A stretch of 64,000 bases of DNA, from the NCBI RefSeq assembly GCF_000179615.1, contig NZ_AEDD01000001.1, forward strand, positions 434,001-498,000. The letters run 5' to 3'. Origin of the DNA: Paenibacillus curdlanolyticus YK9. Its GTDB lineage: Bacteria > Bacillota > Bacilli > Paenibacillales > Paenibacillaceae. Shown piece by piece: positions 26,342 through 34,640 of this stretch. Under the pieces are notes generated by a model. The model ran no database searches and was not told where the DNA came from. It saw only the letters and a list, made by a program, of their open reading frames with translations. The translations under genes and the position numbers were made by a program. The stretch's first letter is position 1. Each line of letters opens with the position of its first letter.

Positions 26342-26358
26342 TATGCAACTAGTGCATA
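26342..26358. promoter_or_regulatory. Palindrome in the intergenic region before the diguanylate cyclase
   Basis: TATGCA-N5-TGCATA, a perfect 6-bp dyad about 120 bases before the GGDEF gene. It is operator-like but has no known binder. Confidence 0.3.
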
Positions 26359-26480
26359 ATTCATGAGAATACAGTATTATAGTATTACCTACTTTATATT
26401 ATATTTATTGGTAGACTGCATGAAGGAAGACAGATGAATTCATTCATTTTCTGTTTTGACGGAAGGGCGGTGAGCTACCT

Positions 26481-28400
26481 GTGCGCCAACATATATTGAA
26501 CGATGCTGAGACTTCTGCCGGCAGATCTGAACAAGCGTCGGATCTGTGGTATGAGAGTGAAGACATCAACGCCAATGACGTCCCTTATTTGATGTCGTTA
26601 CTGAGAGAAAGCTTCAGCCAATGGCTTGCAGAGTCGAATGGCTTGCCTTTGATGAATAGCGTAGCGCTGAGCTTGTTCACGCCTGAGCTTGCAGTAGCGG
26701 ATACTGCGGGAGCACTTGCACGCAACGTTCCTATGGACGAGGTTGCGTTGCAAGCCGCACAAGAGGCATTTGCTGCACAAGCGGCTTCGATTGTACACGG
26801 CTCGGGATGCGAGGCGGTTGCAATCCCGCTTATGCGCAGGAAAGATGAGCAGCAGCCGTTCGCGGTGCTTACAGCTGTTGCGCCGGAAGCGGATGACGTT
26901 CTAATCGCCCAATTACAAGCGGCGACGTATCATTTGCGAGGCTGTTTCTACAGGCGGTTCGAGCGCATGTTTATTGCAGACATCATCCAGCATCAAAGGA
27001 TATCCGAACGAGATGCCCAGCATCGCGCTTCTTTGTTTGCTGCCGCAAAGCGGCTGTATGACGGTATCGATGTTGGATCAGTGCTGTCAGAAATGATGCA
27101 GAGCCTGGTCGCGCTATATCCTGATTCGCGCATTCGTCTTTATTTGTCTCAGGATCATATGAAAGGGGATGCAAGGGTGAAGCCCTTGCACTTTAATCAT
27201 CCATCCGGCGATTTTGTAGCGAAGTCGTTTCTTGAGGCGAAGCCTTTCGTGCGCGGCAGAGAAGGCGGGTTAGTCGATTTGGCAGTGCCCATGTCGGGCA
27301 AACAAGCGGTTTATGGCGTGCTTCGATTGTTAATTAACGAGGACCTATGGGATGCGGCGGACTTGCCGGCGCTCGTTCTTCTGGCGGATACCGCCGGAAG
27401 TGCTTTCGAGAATGCGAAGCTCTATGAGCAATCTAATGTTCTTATCGGCGAGCTGCGGCTTATTAATGAGCTCACGAAGCTATTAAGCCAATCGCTCAAG
27501 CTCAAGGATATCTTCAACTATACGACAAGCGAATTGCTTCGGATTTATCAGGCGGATTGCTGCTGCTTGTTAAGCTATGATAAAACGTTAAACAAGTTTG
27601 TTGTGATGTCGAGCAACCTCCCATCCTTTGAGAATGAGCAGTTTTCCATCGAGTATGGATTTACGGGCGTGGTGTATCGCTCGCAGGAGCCCGTAATCAT
27701 ATCAGATTACTGGCAGTCTAATAACGTGTCCTCTCGGTGGATGGATGACTCAGGCTCTCGATCGCTGATTGCTGCGCCGATTTTGTCAGGCTCCGAGGTT
27801 GTTGGCGTCATTTTGGTCGGTCACCGCAGCCCAAACTACTTCTCTTATGAGAATTACAAGCTGCTGCAGGTGCTGTCGAGTCATATTGGGCTTGCGATGT
27901 CGAACGCTTCGCTGCATGCTGAAGTGCGGCGAATGGTCATTACTGACCATTTGACTGGCCTGAGCGCGCGCCATTACTTGAACGACCGGATTCAGCGCAA
28001 GCAACGGAAGGATCGCTGCGGCTCGCTCATTGTCGTGGATATCGATAAGTTCAAGAGCATCAACGATACGTATGGGCATCAAGTGGGCGACCAAATTTTG
28101 ATGCAGGTATCCGAGACGATCAAAGCCTCGATCCGCGAGACGGACATCGCAGCGCGATGGGGCGGCGAAGAATTGGCCATTTATTTGCCAGAAATTCGCA
28201 GGGAGCAGGCGTATCGGATCGCGGAACGGATCCGGAAGAAAGTTGAGTTGGAAACGCATCCGTCTGTGACGGTATCCTGCGGGTTGTCAGAGTGGACATT
28301 TGAAGATGAGAAAGTAAGCGTTGAATCGCTCTTTTACCGTGCTGACATGGCGCTGTATCAAGCGAAAAACAGCGGGCGTAACCGCATATATATCGGATAG
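26481..28400 (+). CDS. GAF-containing diguanylate cyclase (GGDEF)
   Basis: Makes the second messenger c-di-GMP. 639 aa from a GTG start. The N-terminal 190 residues are uncharacterised, followed by two GAF-like sensor domains (about 190-315 and 330-475) and a C-terminal GGDEF domain (480-639). The active site is GGEEL at 561-564. An inhibitory I-site RETD precedes it by five residues, so product inhibition is likely. The signal sensed is unknown. No membrane helices are seen, so it is probably cytosolic. It is monocistronic with its own terminator. Confidence 0.9.
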   Translation: MRQHILNDAETSAGRSEQASDLWYESEDINANDVPYLMSLLRESFSQWLAESNGLPLMNSVALSLFTPELAVADTAGALARNVPMDEVALQAAQEAFAAQAASIVHGSGCEAVAIPLMRRKDEQQPFAVLTAVAPEADDVLIAQLQAATYHLRGCFYRRFERMFIADIIQHQRISERDAQHRASLFAAAKRLYDGIDVGSVLSEMMQSLVALYPDSRIRLYLSQDHMKGDARVKPLHFNHPSGDFVAKSFLEAKPFVRGREGGLVDLAVPMSGKQAVYGVLRLLINEDLWDAADLPALVLLADTAGSAFENAKLYEQSNVLIGELRLINELTKLLSQSLKLKDIFNYTTSELLRIYQADCCCLLSYDKTLNKFVVMSSNLPSFENEQFSIEYGFTGVVYRSQEPVIISDYWQSNNVSSRWMDDSGSRSLIAAPILSGSEVVGVILVGHRSPNYFSYENYKLLQVLSSHIGLAMSNASLHAEVRRMVITDHLTGLSARHYLNDRIQRKQRKDRCGSLIVVDIDKFKSINDTYGHQVGDQILMQVSETIKASIRETDIAARWGGEELAIYLPEIRREQAYRIAERIRKKVELETHPSVTVSCGLSEWTFEDEKVSVESLFYRADMALYQAKNSGRNRIYIG

Positions 28401-28410
28401 CTGCAAGGAA

Positions 28411-28448
28411 GGGACACTCGAGTAACACTCGCATAGTGTCCTTTTTTT
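28411..28448 (+). terminator. Terminator of the diguanylate cyclase gene
   Basis: A two-part stem (28412-28422 with 28428-28441, three-base bulge) is followed by seven T. Confidence 0.75.
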
Positions 28449-28501
28449 GTGGTTACATTACCCTTGATAACAGCCATCTCGTACAGGGTGGAGGAGCAAG
28501 G

Positions 28502-29380
28502 ATGACCAAAGGTCGATGGTGTAAGAGCTGGTTCATATCTTTTGTATGGTGCGCGGCGATTGGCGGGCTGACCGGCTGCGGCGATGTTTCAGGGACGATG
28601 GAACCGGAGAAGTTTTTTTCGCTTTCCGTTTCAGGTCTGGCAGGGAAAGATCAATATACATTCCAAGGCCAAAGCGGCGTGGTATTGCCCGCCGGCGTCC
28701 GCGTACATGCCTTACAGTACCGAGGGGAGATTTCGGCGCATTCGCGTATGAAGGTCCAATTGAGCGGCGATGGAGACGGGGCTGGAGGAAGCAAGGGAAT
28801 CGGGCTGCTGTCCACGACGGACGAATGGCGGGCAATACCTCGGAAGGGTGCTGACCAATGGACGCAAGTACCCGACATGAAGGGATTGGGCGCTAAATCG
28901 ATGACGGGCGCGCAGACAAGCGGAAAGCTTCATTCCTGGAGCGAGGAAAGCTGGGCAGGCATTAACCCTGTTGAACGGCTGGAGCGCATTAGAGATGCTG
29001 CTAAACGCGTTATGTACGATGAGTCGGATAACGATAGCGGATATCGCGTGGTACGCATCGTTCTCGACGGGGCAGCGGCGAAGAAGGACTGGAGCGATCG
29101 CATACAAGCGGAGTGGAGCAAGGTGAAGGGCGAGCAGCCCCTACTGGCGGCATCAAGCCACATGAAGAGCAGTACATGGCAAGCGGCGTATGCTGAGGCG
29201 GATAAACAACTGCAAGCGATGCTGCGATCGCTGACGGCAGAGACAACCATTATTTTAAAGGCTGATCGTCGTTCCATGCTGCCGCTTCACATTACAGAGC
29301 AATCCAAGCTACAGTTTATGTCGGAAGGACAGGCAAGAGAAGAATTTTATACGAATGAAGTCAACTTCGGTGATTACTGA
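28502..29380 (+). CDS. Putative lipoprotein, 292 aa, unknown function
   Basis: ATG 28502 follows GGAGGAG. The N-terminal signal (about residues 1-25) ends in the lipobox LTGC, predicting lipid anchoring on the outer face of the membrane. The mature part has no motif I recognise; it is Gly/Ser-rich at 90-130 and helical near 220-260. The G+C-rich plus-one frame is also open here, which is coincidental. A possible sporulation or stress lipoprotein, but nothing in the sequence fixes a role. Confidence 0.72.
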   Translation: MTKGRWCKSWFISFVWCAAIGGLTGCGDVSGTMEPEKFFSLSVSGLAGKDQYTFQGQSGVVLPAGVRVHALQYRGEISAHSRMKVQLSGDGDGAGGSKGIGLLSTTDEWRAIPRKGADQWTQVPDMKGLGAKSMTGAQTSGKLHSWSEESWAGINPVERLERIRDAAKRVMYDESDNDSGYRVVRIVLDGAAAKKDWSDRIQAEWSKVKGEQPLLAASSHMKSSTWQAAYAEADKQLQAMLRSLTAETTIILKADRRSMLPLHITEQSKLQFMSEGQAREEFYTNEVNFGDY

Positions 29381-29468
29381 TTCATTGACTGTTCTATGTG
29401 CAACTGATGAGGTAACCATGCTACGATACACGAGAGCAATAAAGATGGTGAGCAAGGGGGCTCGAACG

Positions 29469-30584
29469 ATGTACGATAGCAGGTTAAAGCAATTAGCGGA
29501 AAATTTGGTCCAATACTCGGTTGATGTGCAGCCTGGCGAAAATATTCTGATTGACTATACGGGCAGTGAGCGCGAGCTGGTGAAGCAGCTGGTTGAAGAA
29601 GTGGCCAAACGTGGAGGCCGCCCATTCGTAGAAACAAGTGATCGGGGCGTGCTGCGCGCCTTGCTTCGCAATGCATCCAAGGAGCAGCTGGAAATATGGG
29701 CGGAGCTTGATCTGGCGCGCATGAAACGCATGCAGGGCTATATTGCCGTCCGGTCCGGCGATAATGTGAATGAGCTGTCTGACGTGCCAAGCGATCACAT
29801 GAAGTTGTACGAGTCGATCTATCGTCACCCGGTTCACTCCGAGCAGCGAGTCAAGAAGACTAGGTGGGTCGTGCTGCGATACCCGAATGCATCTATGGCT
29901 CAATTAGCCAATATGAGCAATGAAGCATTCGAGAATTTTTATTTCGATGTGTGCAATCTCGACTACAGCAAGATGGAGAAGGCGATGGAGCCCCTGCGCC
30001 AGTTGATGCTGAAGACGGATCGTGTTCGAATTGTAGCGCCTGGAACGGAGTTGACTTTCTCGATTAAAGGCATTGGGGCTGTTAATTGTTCGGGTCACCG
30101 CAACATTCCTGATGGGGAGGTGTACTCGGCGCCGGTCCGCGATTCGGTACAAGGAACGATTACCTACAATACGCCTTCGATCTATTCAGGCGTTACGTTC
30201 GAGCAAGTTTCATTTACTTTCGAAAATGGAAAAATCGTGCATGCGACAGCCAATGACACGAAGCGGCTGAACGAAATTTTGGATTCAGACGAGGGTGCCC
30301 GTTACATCGGGGAATTCAGCCTAGGGTTTAATCCCTATATTTTGCATCCGATGAAAGATATTTTGTTTGATGAGAAAATTGCAGGCAGCCTGCATTTCAC
30401 TCCGGGTCAAGCTTATGAGCAGGCCGATAACGGCAATCGTTCTGCGGTCCATTGGGATCTTGTGCTGATTCAGCGACCTGACTATGGAGGCGGAGAAGTT
30501 TACTTCGACGATGTGTTGATTCGTAAAGATGGAATGTTCGTAATTGATGCGCTTACAGGATTAAATCCAGAAAATTTGAGATAA
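29469..30584 (+). CDS. M29 family aminopeptidase (AmpS/PepS type)
   Basis: Cytosolic dinuclear-metal exopeptidase releasing N-terminal residues. 371 aa from ATG 29469, which follows AAGGGGG; slightly shorter than typical (about 400-410). Family landmarks include the metal-ligand glutamates in NIPDGEVYSAP and YIGEFSLG, the LHFTPGQAY segment and the C-terminal VHWDLV with His and Asp ligands. In-frame codons upstream lack a ribosome binding site. It stands alone between the lipoprotein and HPr-like genes. Confidence 0.9.
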   Translation: MYDSRLKQLAENLVQYSVDVQPGENILIDYTGSERELVKQLVEEVAKRGGRPFVETSDRGVLRALLRNASKEQLEIWAELDLARMKRMQGYIAVRSGDNVNELSDVPSDHMKLYESIYRHPVHSEQRVKKTRWVVLRYPNASMAQLANMSNEAFENFYFDVCNLDYSKMEKAMEPLRQLMLKTDRVRIVAPGTELTFSIKGIGAVNCSGHRNIPDGEVYSAPVRDSVQGTITYNTPSIYSGVTFEQVSFTFENGKIVHATANDTKRLNEILDSDEGARYIGEFSLGFNPYILHPMKDILFDEKIAGSLHFTPGQAYEQADNGNRSAVHWDLVLIQRPDYGGGEVYFDDVLIRKDGMFVIDALTGLNPENLR

Positions 30585-30607
30585 CGGGATAGATTACATT
30601 TTTTCTC

Positions 30608-30636
30608 TTGAATGACGCTTCTTTTCACGGTATGAT
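30608..30636 (+). promoter_or_regulatory. Promoter of the HPr-like gene
   Basis: TTGAAT, a 17-base spacer and TATGAT lie 49 bases before the ATG. Confidence 0.65.
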
Positions 30637-30684
30637 GAAGACGTTATTAAGGAAATGGTTACTATCTAGGGTGGAGGGATCTTC

Positions 30685-30927
30685 ATGTCCAACAATGCAG
30701 CAATCGTAGAAATTTCCCAAACAGCTAGCCAATTTCGGTCCTCGATCGTTCTTCAAGCGGAAAACAAATATATTGACGTGAAAAGCATTCTTGGTTTGTT
30801 TACGACGTTGCTCGGCGGTCAATCGTATGAGTTGCACGTTCACGGTCCGGATGCTGAAGAGGCGAAAAAGGCAATGGCGAATGTATTTGCTAAACATAAC
30901 TTGAACATTACGGTGATTAGCGAATAA
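30685..30927 (+). CDS. HPr-like protein lacking the catalytic histidine (Crh-like?)
   Basis: 80 aa against 85-88 for HPr. The second helix motif KSILGL (Ser34) aligns with the regulatory Ser46 region of HPr. The C-terminal helix pattern DAEEAKKAMANVF also fits. At the active-site loop, GIHARPA of HPr is replaced by SQFRSSI, with Gln where His15 should be, as in Crh. About 12 residues between helix 1 and the serine helix are missing. It therefore cannot pass phosphate in the PTS. A regulatory role with HPr kinase and CcpA is possible but unproven. GGAGG precedes ATG 30685, and it has its own promoter and terminator. Confidence 0.7.
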   Translation: MSNNAAIVEISQTASQFRSSIVLQAENKYIDVKSILGLFTTLLGGQSYELHVHGPDAEEAKKAMANVFAKHNLNITVISE

Positions 30928-30940
30928 TGTTGTGGAAGAG

Positions 30941-30963
30941 AAAGCGCCCTTAATGGGCGCTTT
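30941..30963 (+). terminator. Terminator of the HPr-like gene
   Basis: A perfect 9-bp stem AAAGCGCCC/GGGCGCTTT has a five-base loop, and T-rich sequence follows. Confidence 0.7.
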
Positions 30964-30977
30964 GTTCTGTTTGCTCC

Positions 30978-31006
30978 TTGTACTTATTTGCATTTTCGTC
31001 TAATAT
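30978..31006 (+). promoter_or_regulatory. Promoter of ylaN
   Basis: TTGTAC, a 17-base spacer and TAATAT lie 45 bases before the ATG. Confidence 0.5.
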
Positions 31007-31051
31007 AAAGAATATAGAAGACGGCGAAGAATGCGCACAGGGGGGAAAACG

Positions 31052-31339
31052 ATGTCTTCACCGGATGTTATGGAGCATTTGCATCAGAAAGCATTCAATC
31101 TTCTCGAGGAAGATGCCAATAAAATCGAAAAGCTGATCGAAGTTCAGATGGAAAACTTGACGACGCGTCAATGCCCTCTTTATGAGGAAGTATTGGATAC
31201 GCAGATGTATGGCTTCTCCCGTGAAGTTGATTTTGCGGTGAGAGCAGGACTGGTTGAAGAATCAGTTGGTCGGGACATCGTGAGCAAGCTGGAACGGAAC
31301 TTAGCTAAGTTGTATGAAGCATTGAATAACAAGGAGTAG
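31052..31339 (+). CDS. ylaN: YlaN family protein (UPF0358)
   Basis: 95-aa helical cytosolic protein. The block CPLYEEVLDTQMYGFSREVD is nearly identical to B. subtilis YlaN. YlaN is important for growth under iron limitation and, in staphylococci, is reported to influence Fur. ATG 31052 follows a run of six G; the frame is open seven codons upstream without a site. It is monocistronic. Confidence 0.92.
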   Translation: MSSPDVMEHLHQKAFNLLEEDANKIEKLIEVQMENLTTRQCPLYEEVLDTQMYGFSREVDFAVRAGLVEESVGRDIVSKLERNLAKLYEALNNKE

Positions 31340-31366
31340 TCTCGCATGCGAGGCTGCTTTTTTTTA
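31338..31366 (+). terminator. Terminator of ylaN
   Basis: A seven-base-pair stem around CATG is followed by GCTTTTTTTT; it starts at the stop codon. Confidence 0.75.
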
Positions 31367-31398
31367 TGCGATGCTGATCAGGAAGGATCATTCAATTA

Positions 31399-31434
31399 AA
31401 AAACAAGGCCAGGGAGTTTTCCTAGGCCTTGTTT
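31399..31434. terminator. Terminator of the glucoamylase gene, possibly bidirectional
   Basis: A perfect 10-bp stem (31401-31410 with 31425-31434) is flanked by an A-run on the left and T on the right. Confidence 0.75.
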
Positions 31435-31443
31435 TAATCTGTT

Positions 31444-31453
31444 CAAACGTTTG
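31444..31453. promoter_or_regulatory. LacI-type palindrome CAAACGTTTG downstream of the glucoamylase gene
   Basis: A perfect 10-bp dyad of the CAANCGNTTG type, the core of MalR-like operators. It sits 13 bases beyond the glucoamylase stop and matches two other sites around this cluster. Confidence 0.35.
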
Positions 31454-31466
31454 TACAAAAGAGAAA

Positions 31467-33410
31467 TTAGGACCATTGCCCATGTTCTTCGAGCATAGTT
31501 ACCGCTAATACAAACATCGCGTGCGACCAAGTCAGAGGCACAACCCATGCGGTTTCGCCAGTGTGCTGGTCAACCTGTTCAGGCAGGAGGCCTGTTTCCG
31601 TTTGATGGTCGATTGCCCATTGCAGAAGCTTTTTGGCCTCCTCATAACGACCGGTTTGAATCCGATAGTGCGCAAGCCATAGCGTTGTCAAGATCCAAGG
31701 GTTGCCGCCGATGTAATTGTCATCCTCATACCGCTTGATGCCGCCAACGTTAGGGCTGGTCAGGAGCTGCTCAATCGTGTCAGCTGTTCGCTGCATATAA
31801 GGATGATCAGCAGGCACTGCCGCGAATGGTACGGAGATGCCGAGCAAGCTAATGTCCACGATTGGATCATGCTCCACAACATGGCGAGTATACTGCTTGA
31901 GCCCGGCAGTCGTGTAAGCGCCTTTGCCGCTAGCGATAGCTTCCTCGTACTCCGATTGTGAAACGGTCAGCTTCAGGCCGCGATAGAAGCTGCCTTTGTC
32001 CTCGTTCCAGCATAGGTTCTCGATAGATGCCGCGATGCGGTCAGCCGCAGTTTGCCATGCATCTCGATTCGATTGCTCGCCAAGCAGTTCTGCAAAGGAT
32101 GCCGCAGCTCTGAAAGCGCCGAACACGGCAGCAGCAGAATATGTATGCTCAGCCTCGCGTTCTTCCCACAGATCGTTGCTTGGCAGCGGGAGGCCTGTCT
32201 CTTCGTCCAAATACGAAAGCAAGAAGTCTGTGCCTTTCGATACAGCCGGCCATACGCGCTTCGCGAATGCCAGGTCCTGTTTCGTCTGATAATGCTGCCA
32301 CATGCCCCAAATAATCGAAGCGCCTTCATCAATCTGCAATCCCCAGGATGGCGCAAGCGAGCCGTCGTGATAGTGGCGCTGCTGCCACGAGCCGTCAGGG
32401 TCTTGTGCGGTTAATGCCCAGTCGTAGAATCGATCGGATAGTCCATGCAAGCCTGCTTGGTCTAGCGCAGTCGTGATGAAGGCAGCGTCACGTCCCCAAC
32501 AATAAGCATAGCCGCCGCAGCGGGAGAAGGTCTCGTCGAATTCAGGAGCAGCTACGATGCTTCCCGTCTGCTCGTCTGACATCAGCTTGAACATGAGGAG
32601 CGAACGCTCGTACAATTGCTTGACGCTTGGCAGATCGGTCGGGCAAGGCGCCGCCTCTGCAAGATATTGATGCCAATATTCCGTCGTCAGCTGAACCCAT
32701 GCATCAGAAGGCTGCGATTTGGCTTCTTGCAGCGTTTTCCAAACAGCCGGACGATCACTGCCAACTGCAATGTATACCGGGATCGTAATCGATTGTCCAG
32801 GCTGAACGGCTTGGAAGCTCCACGCTAAAGCGCCATCTGGCTGCATGTCGATGACGTTGCCGTTTAGCTCACCTGTTTCAGCAGCTGACCATGCATGACC
32901 CGCCTGAAACTTTGTGCATACGTTTGCGCTAGAAAGCGCAAAAAAAGTGCCGCTGCGATAATGCAACAAAGCATCCTCGGCAGGCTCGAATAACGTCGTG
33001 TTATAAAGCTGGCTTTCCCGAATATGGAACGAAGAGTAAAGAAGCCATTCGAAGTCAACTGGCGCGTTTCCATTGTTCGTGAGAGTATGCTCCATGACGA
33101 GGAGGTCACGATTCGGTACGGCGAAATAACGGCTCGAAACGCGAACTGGAGTTTGCGTGCTCTGGGACTTGATTTGCAAAATATTCGTGCGTGCAACATA
33201 GTCAGCTTCGCTGGACCAGTCGTTATTCGCATCGTCCATCCACTCGGTGCGATCGTTGAAACGGATTCCAAAACGGACAGCATCAGCATGCTGAGGGAAA
33301 TCGATATGCGGCCACCAAAGCCGATACAGCGTGCCCGACCGCCCAAAGGCGGCGAGCATGGATCCATTACCAACAATTGCGTCGATGAGATAAGGTTTAT
33401 TAGCGTTCAT
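31467..33410 (-). CDS. Glycoside hydrolase family 15 glucoamylase-like enzyme
   Basis: Releases glucose from alpha-glucan or oligosaccharide ends; 647 aa. An N-terminal beta-sandwich (about 1-260) is followed by the (alpha/alpha)6 barrel. The substrate-site motif YCWGRDAAFI, the general acid in NDLWEERE and the base in LLPEQVDQ are all present. There is no signal peptide, so it acts on maltodextrins inside the cell. It starts 10 bases after the LacI gene and is co-transcribed with it. Relatives include glucodextranase and trehalose hydrolases, so the exact linkage is open. Confidence 0.88.
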   Translation of the reverse strand: MNANKPYLIDAIVGNGSMLAAFGRSGTLYRLWWPHIDFPQHADAVRFGIRFNDRTEWMDDANNDWSSEADYVARTNILQIKSQSTQTPVRVSSRYFAVPNRDLLVMEHTLTNNGNAPVDFEWLLYSSFHIRESQLYNTTLFEPAEDALLHYRSGTFFALSSANVCTKFQAGHAWSAAETGELNGNVIDMQPDGALAWSFQAVQPGQSITIPVYIAVGSDRPAVWKTLQEAKSQPSDAWVQLTTEYWHQYLAEAAPCPTDLPSVKQLYERSLLMFKLMSDEQTGSIVAAPEFDETFSRCGGYAYCWGRDAAFITTALDQAGLHGLSDRFYDWALTAQDPDGSWQQRHYHDGSLAPSWGLQIDEGASIIWGMWQHYQTKQDLAFAKRVWPAVSKGTDFLLSYLDEETGLPLPSNDLWEEREAEHTYSAAAVFGAFRAAASFAELLGEQSNRDAWQTAADRIAASIENLCWNEDKGSFYRGLKLTVSQSEYEEAIASGKGAYTTAGLKQYTRHVVEHDPIVDISLLGISVPFAAVPADHPYMQRTADTIEQLLTSPNVGGIKRYEDDNYIGGNPWILTTLWLAHYRIQTGRYEEAKKLLQWAIDHQTETGLLPEQVDQHTGETAWVVPLTWSHAMFVLAVTMLEEHGQWS

Positions 33411-33420
33411 TTTGTAATAG

Positions 33421-34449
33421 TCAGCCTCTCTTATTCGTAGTCATTAAAGAAGATTCGCGGATCATGAGACGGTGCGGAATAATGATTTGCTTCTGGTGAG
33501 CGGGTTCATCATTAACGGCGCGGACGAGTGTTTGCGCTGCAATATAACCGAGCTGATAAGTGCCGATATCGATGGAACTGATCGGAGGCGTGGCTAACTC
33601 TGACAGTGCGATGTTATTAAAGCTTACGAGGCTAATATCATCAGGAACCGAGTAGCCTAGCTCGTTTAATCCGCGTAAAACGCCAAATGCAACAACATCG
33701 TCGATGACAACAAGCGCAGTAGGGCGCTCGGGCAAGCTCATAATAAGAGACATTGCGCGATAGCCGCTTTCTTGCAAAAATTCGCCTTCTACGATCCAAT
33801 CGGGACGGACAGGCAGACCTGCGGCCTCCAATGCGCTGCTGTAGCCGCTAAGACGATCGCCAGAGACAGTTAAGTTAATTGGACCGCTTACAAAACCAAT
33901 CCGCTCATGACCTTGGCTAATTAAATGCTGCGTTGCATCAAATGCGGCTTGTTTATTGTCGTTATCGACGGATAAAGCATCTGGATAAGAATCGCTGCGT
34001 CCAATAAGCACAAAAGGAAACGCTTGCTGAACTAGAAAAGCAACAATTGGGTCATTTATGCGGGAGCTAATCAAGATGACACCGTCCACACGCCGTCCGC
34101 GCACAAGTCTCGATACCGTTTCGATTTCATCGTGTTCGCTCGTAGCAGTCGTCATGAGCATGTCATAGCCCGCTCGATTCGCCTGCGTCAAAATGCCGCG
34201 AAGCAGCTCTCCGAAGAAAAAGTTCTGGAATAGCTCTTCTGCCGGTCTTGGAAGCAGGATTGCGAGCGTGTTCGTCGTTTTGGAAACGAGGCTCTTCGCC
34301 ATGACATTCGGATGATACCCAAGCTCATCCATTATTTTTTTTACTTTGCGTGAAGTATCCAAACTGATGCGCGGGTGGTTGGATACAACCCTCGACACGG
34401 TGGAAGGGGAAACGCCTGCAATTCTTGCAATATCTTTGATTGTGACCAT
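33421..34449 (-). CDS. LacI-family transcriptional regulator of the maltodextrin cluster
   Basis: 342-aa repressor or activator. The N-terminal helix-turn-helix TIKDIARIAGVSPSTVSRVV and hinge helix YHPNVMAKSLVSK are followed by the sugar-binding core, ending in an HRLMIRESS tail. ATG 34449 is preceded by GAGAGG. It has its own promoter with a CAATCGTTTG palindrome in the leader, and the GH15 gene follows directly. It most resembles MalR-type regulators; the effector is presumably maltose or maltodextrin. Confidence 0.88.
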   Translation of the reverse strand: MVTIKDIARIAGVSPSTVSRVVSNHPRISLDTSRKVKKIMDELGYHPNVMAKSLVSKTTNTLAILLPRPAEELFQNFFFGELLRGILTQANRAGYDMLMTTATSEHDEIETVSRLVRGRRVDGVILISSRINDPIVAFLVQQAFPFVLIGRSDSYPDALSVDNDNKQAAFDATQHLISQGHERIGFVSGPINLTVSGDRLSGYSSALEAAGLPVRPDWIVEGEFLQESGYRAMSLIMSLPERPTALVVIDDVVAFGVLRGLNELGYSVPDDISLVSFNNIALSELATPPISSIDIGTYQLGYIAAQTLVRAVNDEPAHQKQIIIPHRLMIRESSLMTTNKRG

Positions 34450-34470
34450 AACGACAACAGCCTCTCTGTG

Positions 34471-34480
34471 CAATCGTTTG
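34471..34480. promoter_or_regulatory. LacI-type operator in the regulator leader
   Basis: CAATCGTTTG, 22 bases before the regulator start codon and about 12 bases after the inferred transcription start. Suggests autoregulation. Confidence 0.45.
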
Positions 34481-34498
34481 AAATGTTACTGCCCCTAT

Positions 34499-34525
34499 GT
34501 TATAGCAAGTAGCGATTATTGTAAA
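34499..34525 (-). promoter_or_regulatory. Candidate promoter of lacI-GH15
   Basis: Minus strand: TTTACA, 15 bases, then an extended -10 TGC-TATAAC. Confidence 0.45.
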
Positions 34526-34556
34526 TAGACAGGCTATTTCTGTCCATTTTCCTAGA

Positions 34557-34609
34557 AAAAAATACAAAAAAAGTGCTGAAGTAGGAAGCGGAATCCTACA
34601 TCAACACTT
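34557..34609 (-). terminator. Terminator of the GH13 gene
   Basis: A 16-bp stem with one mismatch (34571-34586 with 34594-34609) reads into a T-rich run on the minus strand, separating GH13 from lacI-GH15. Confidence 0.75.
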
Positions 34610-34640
34610 TTTGATGGTACAAAGGCGGAGGGAACTGCGT

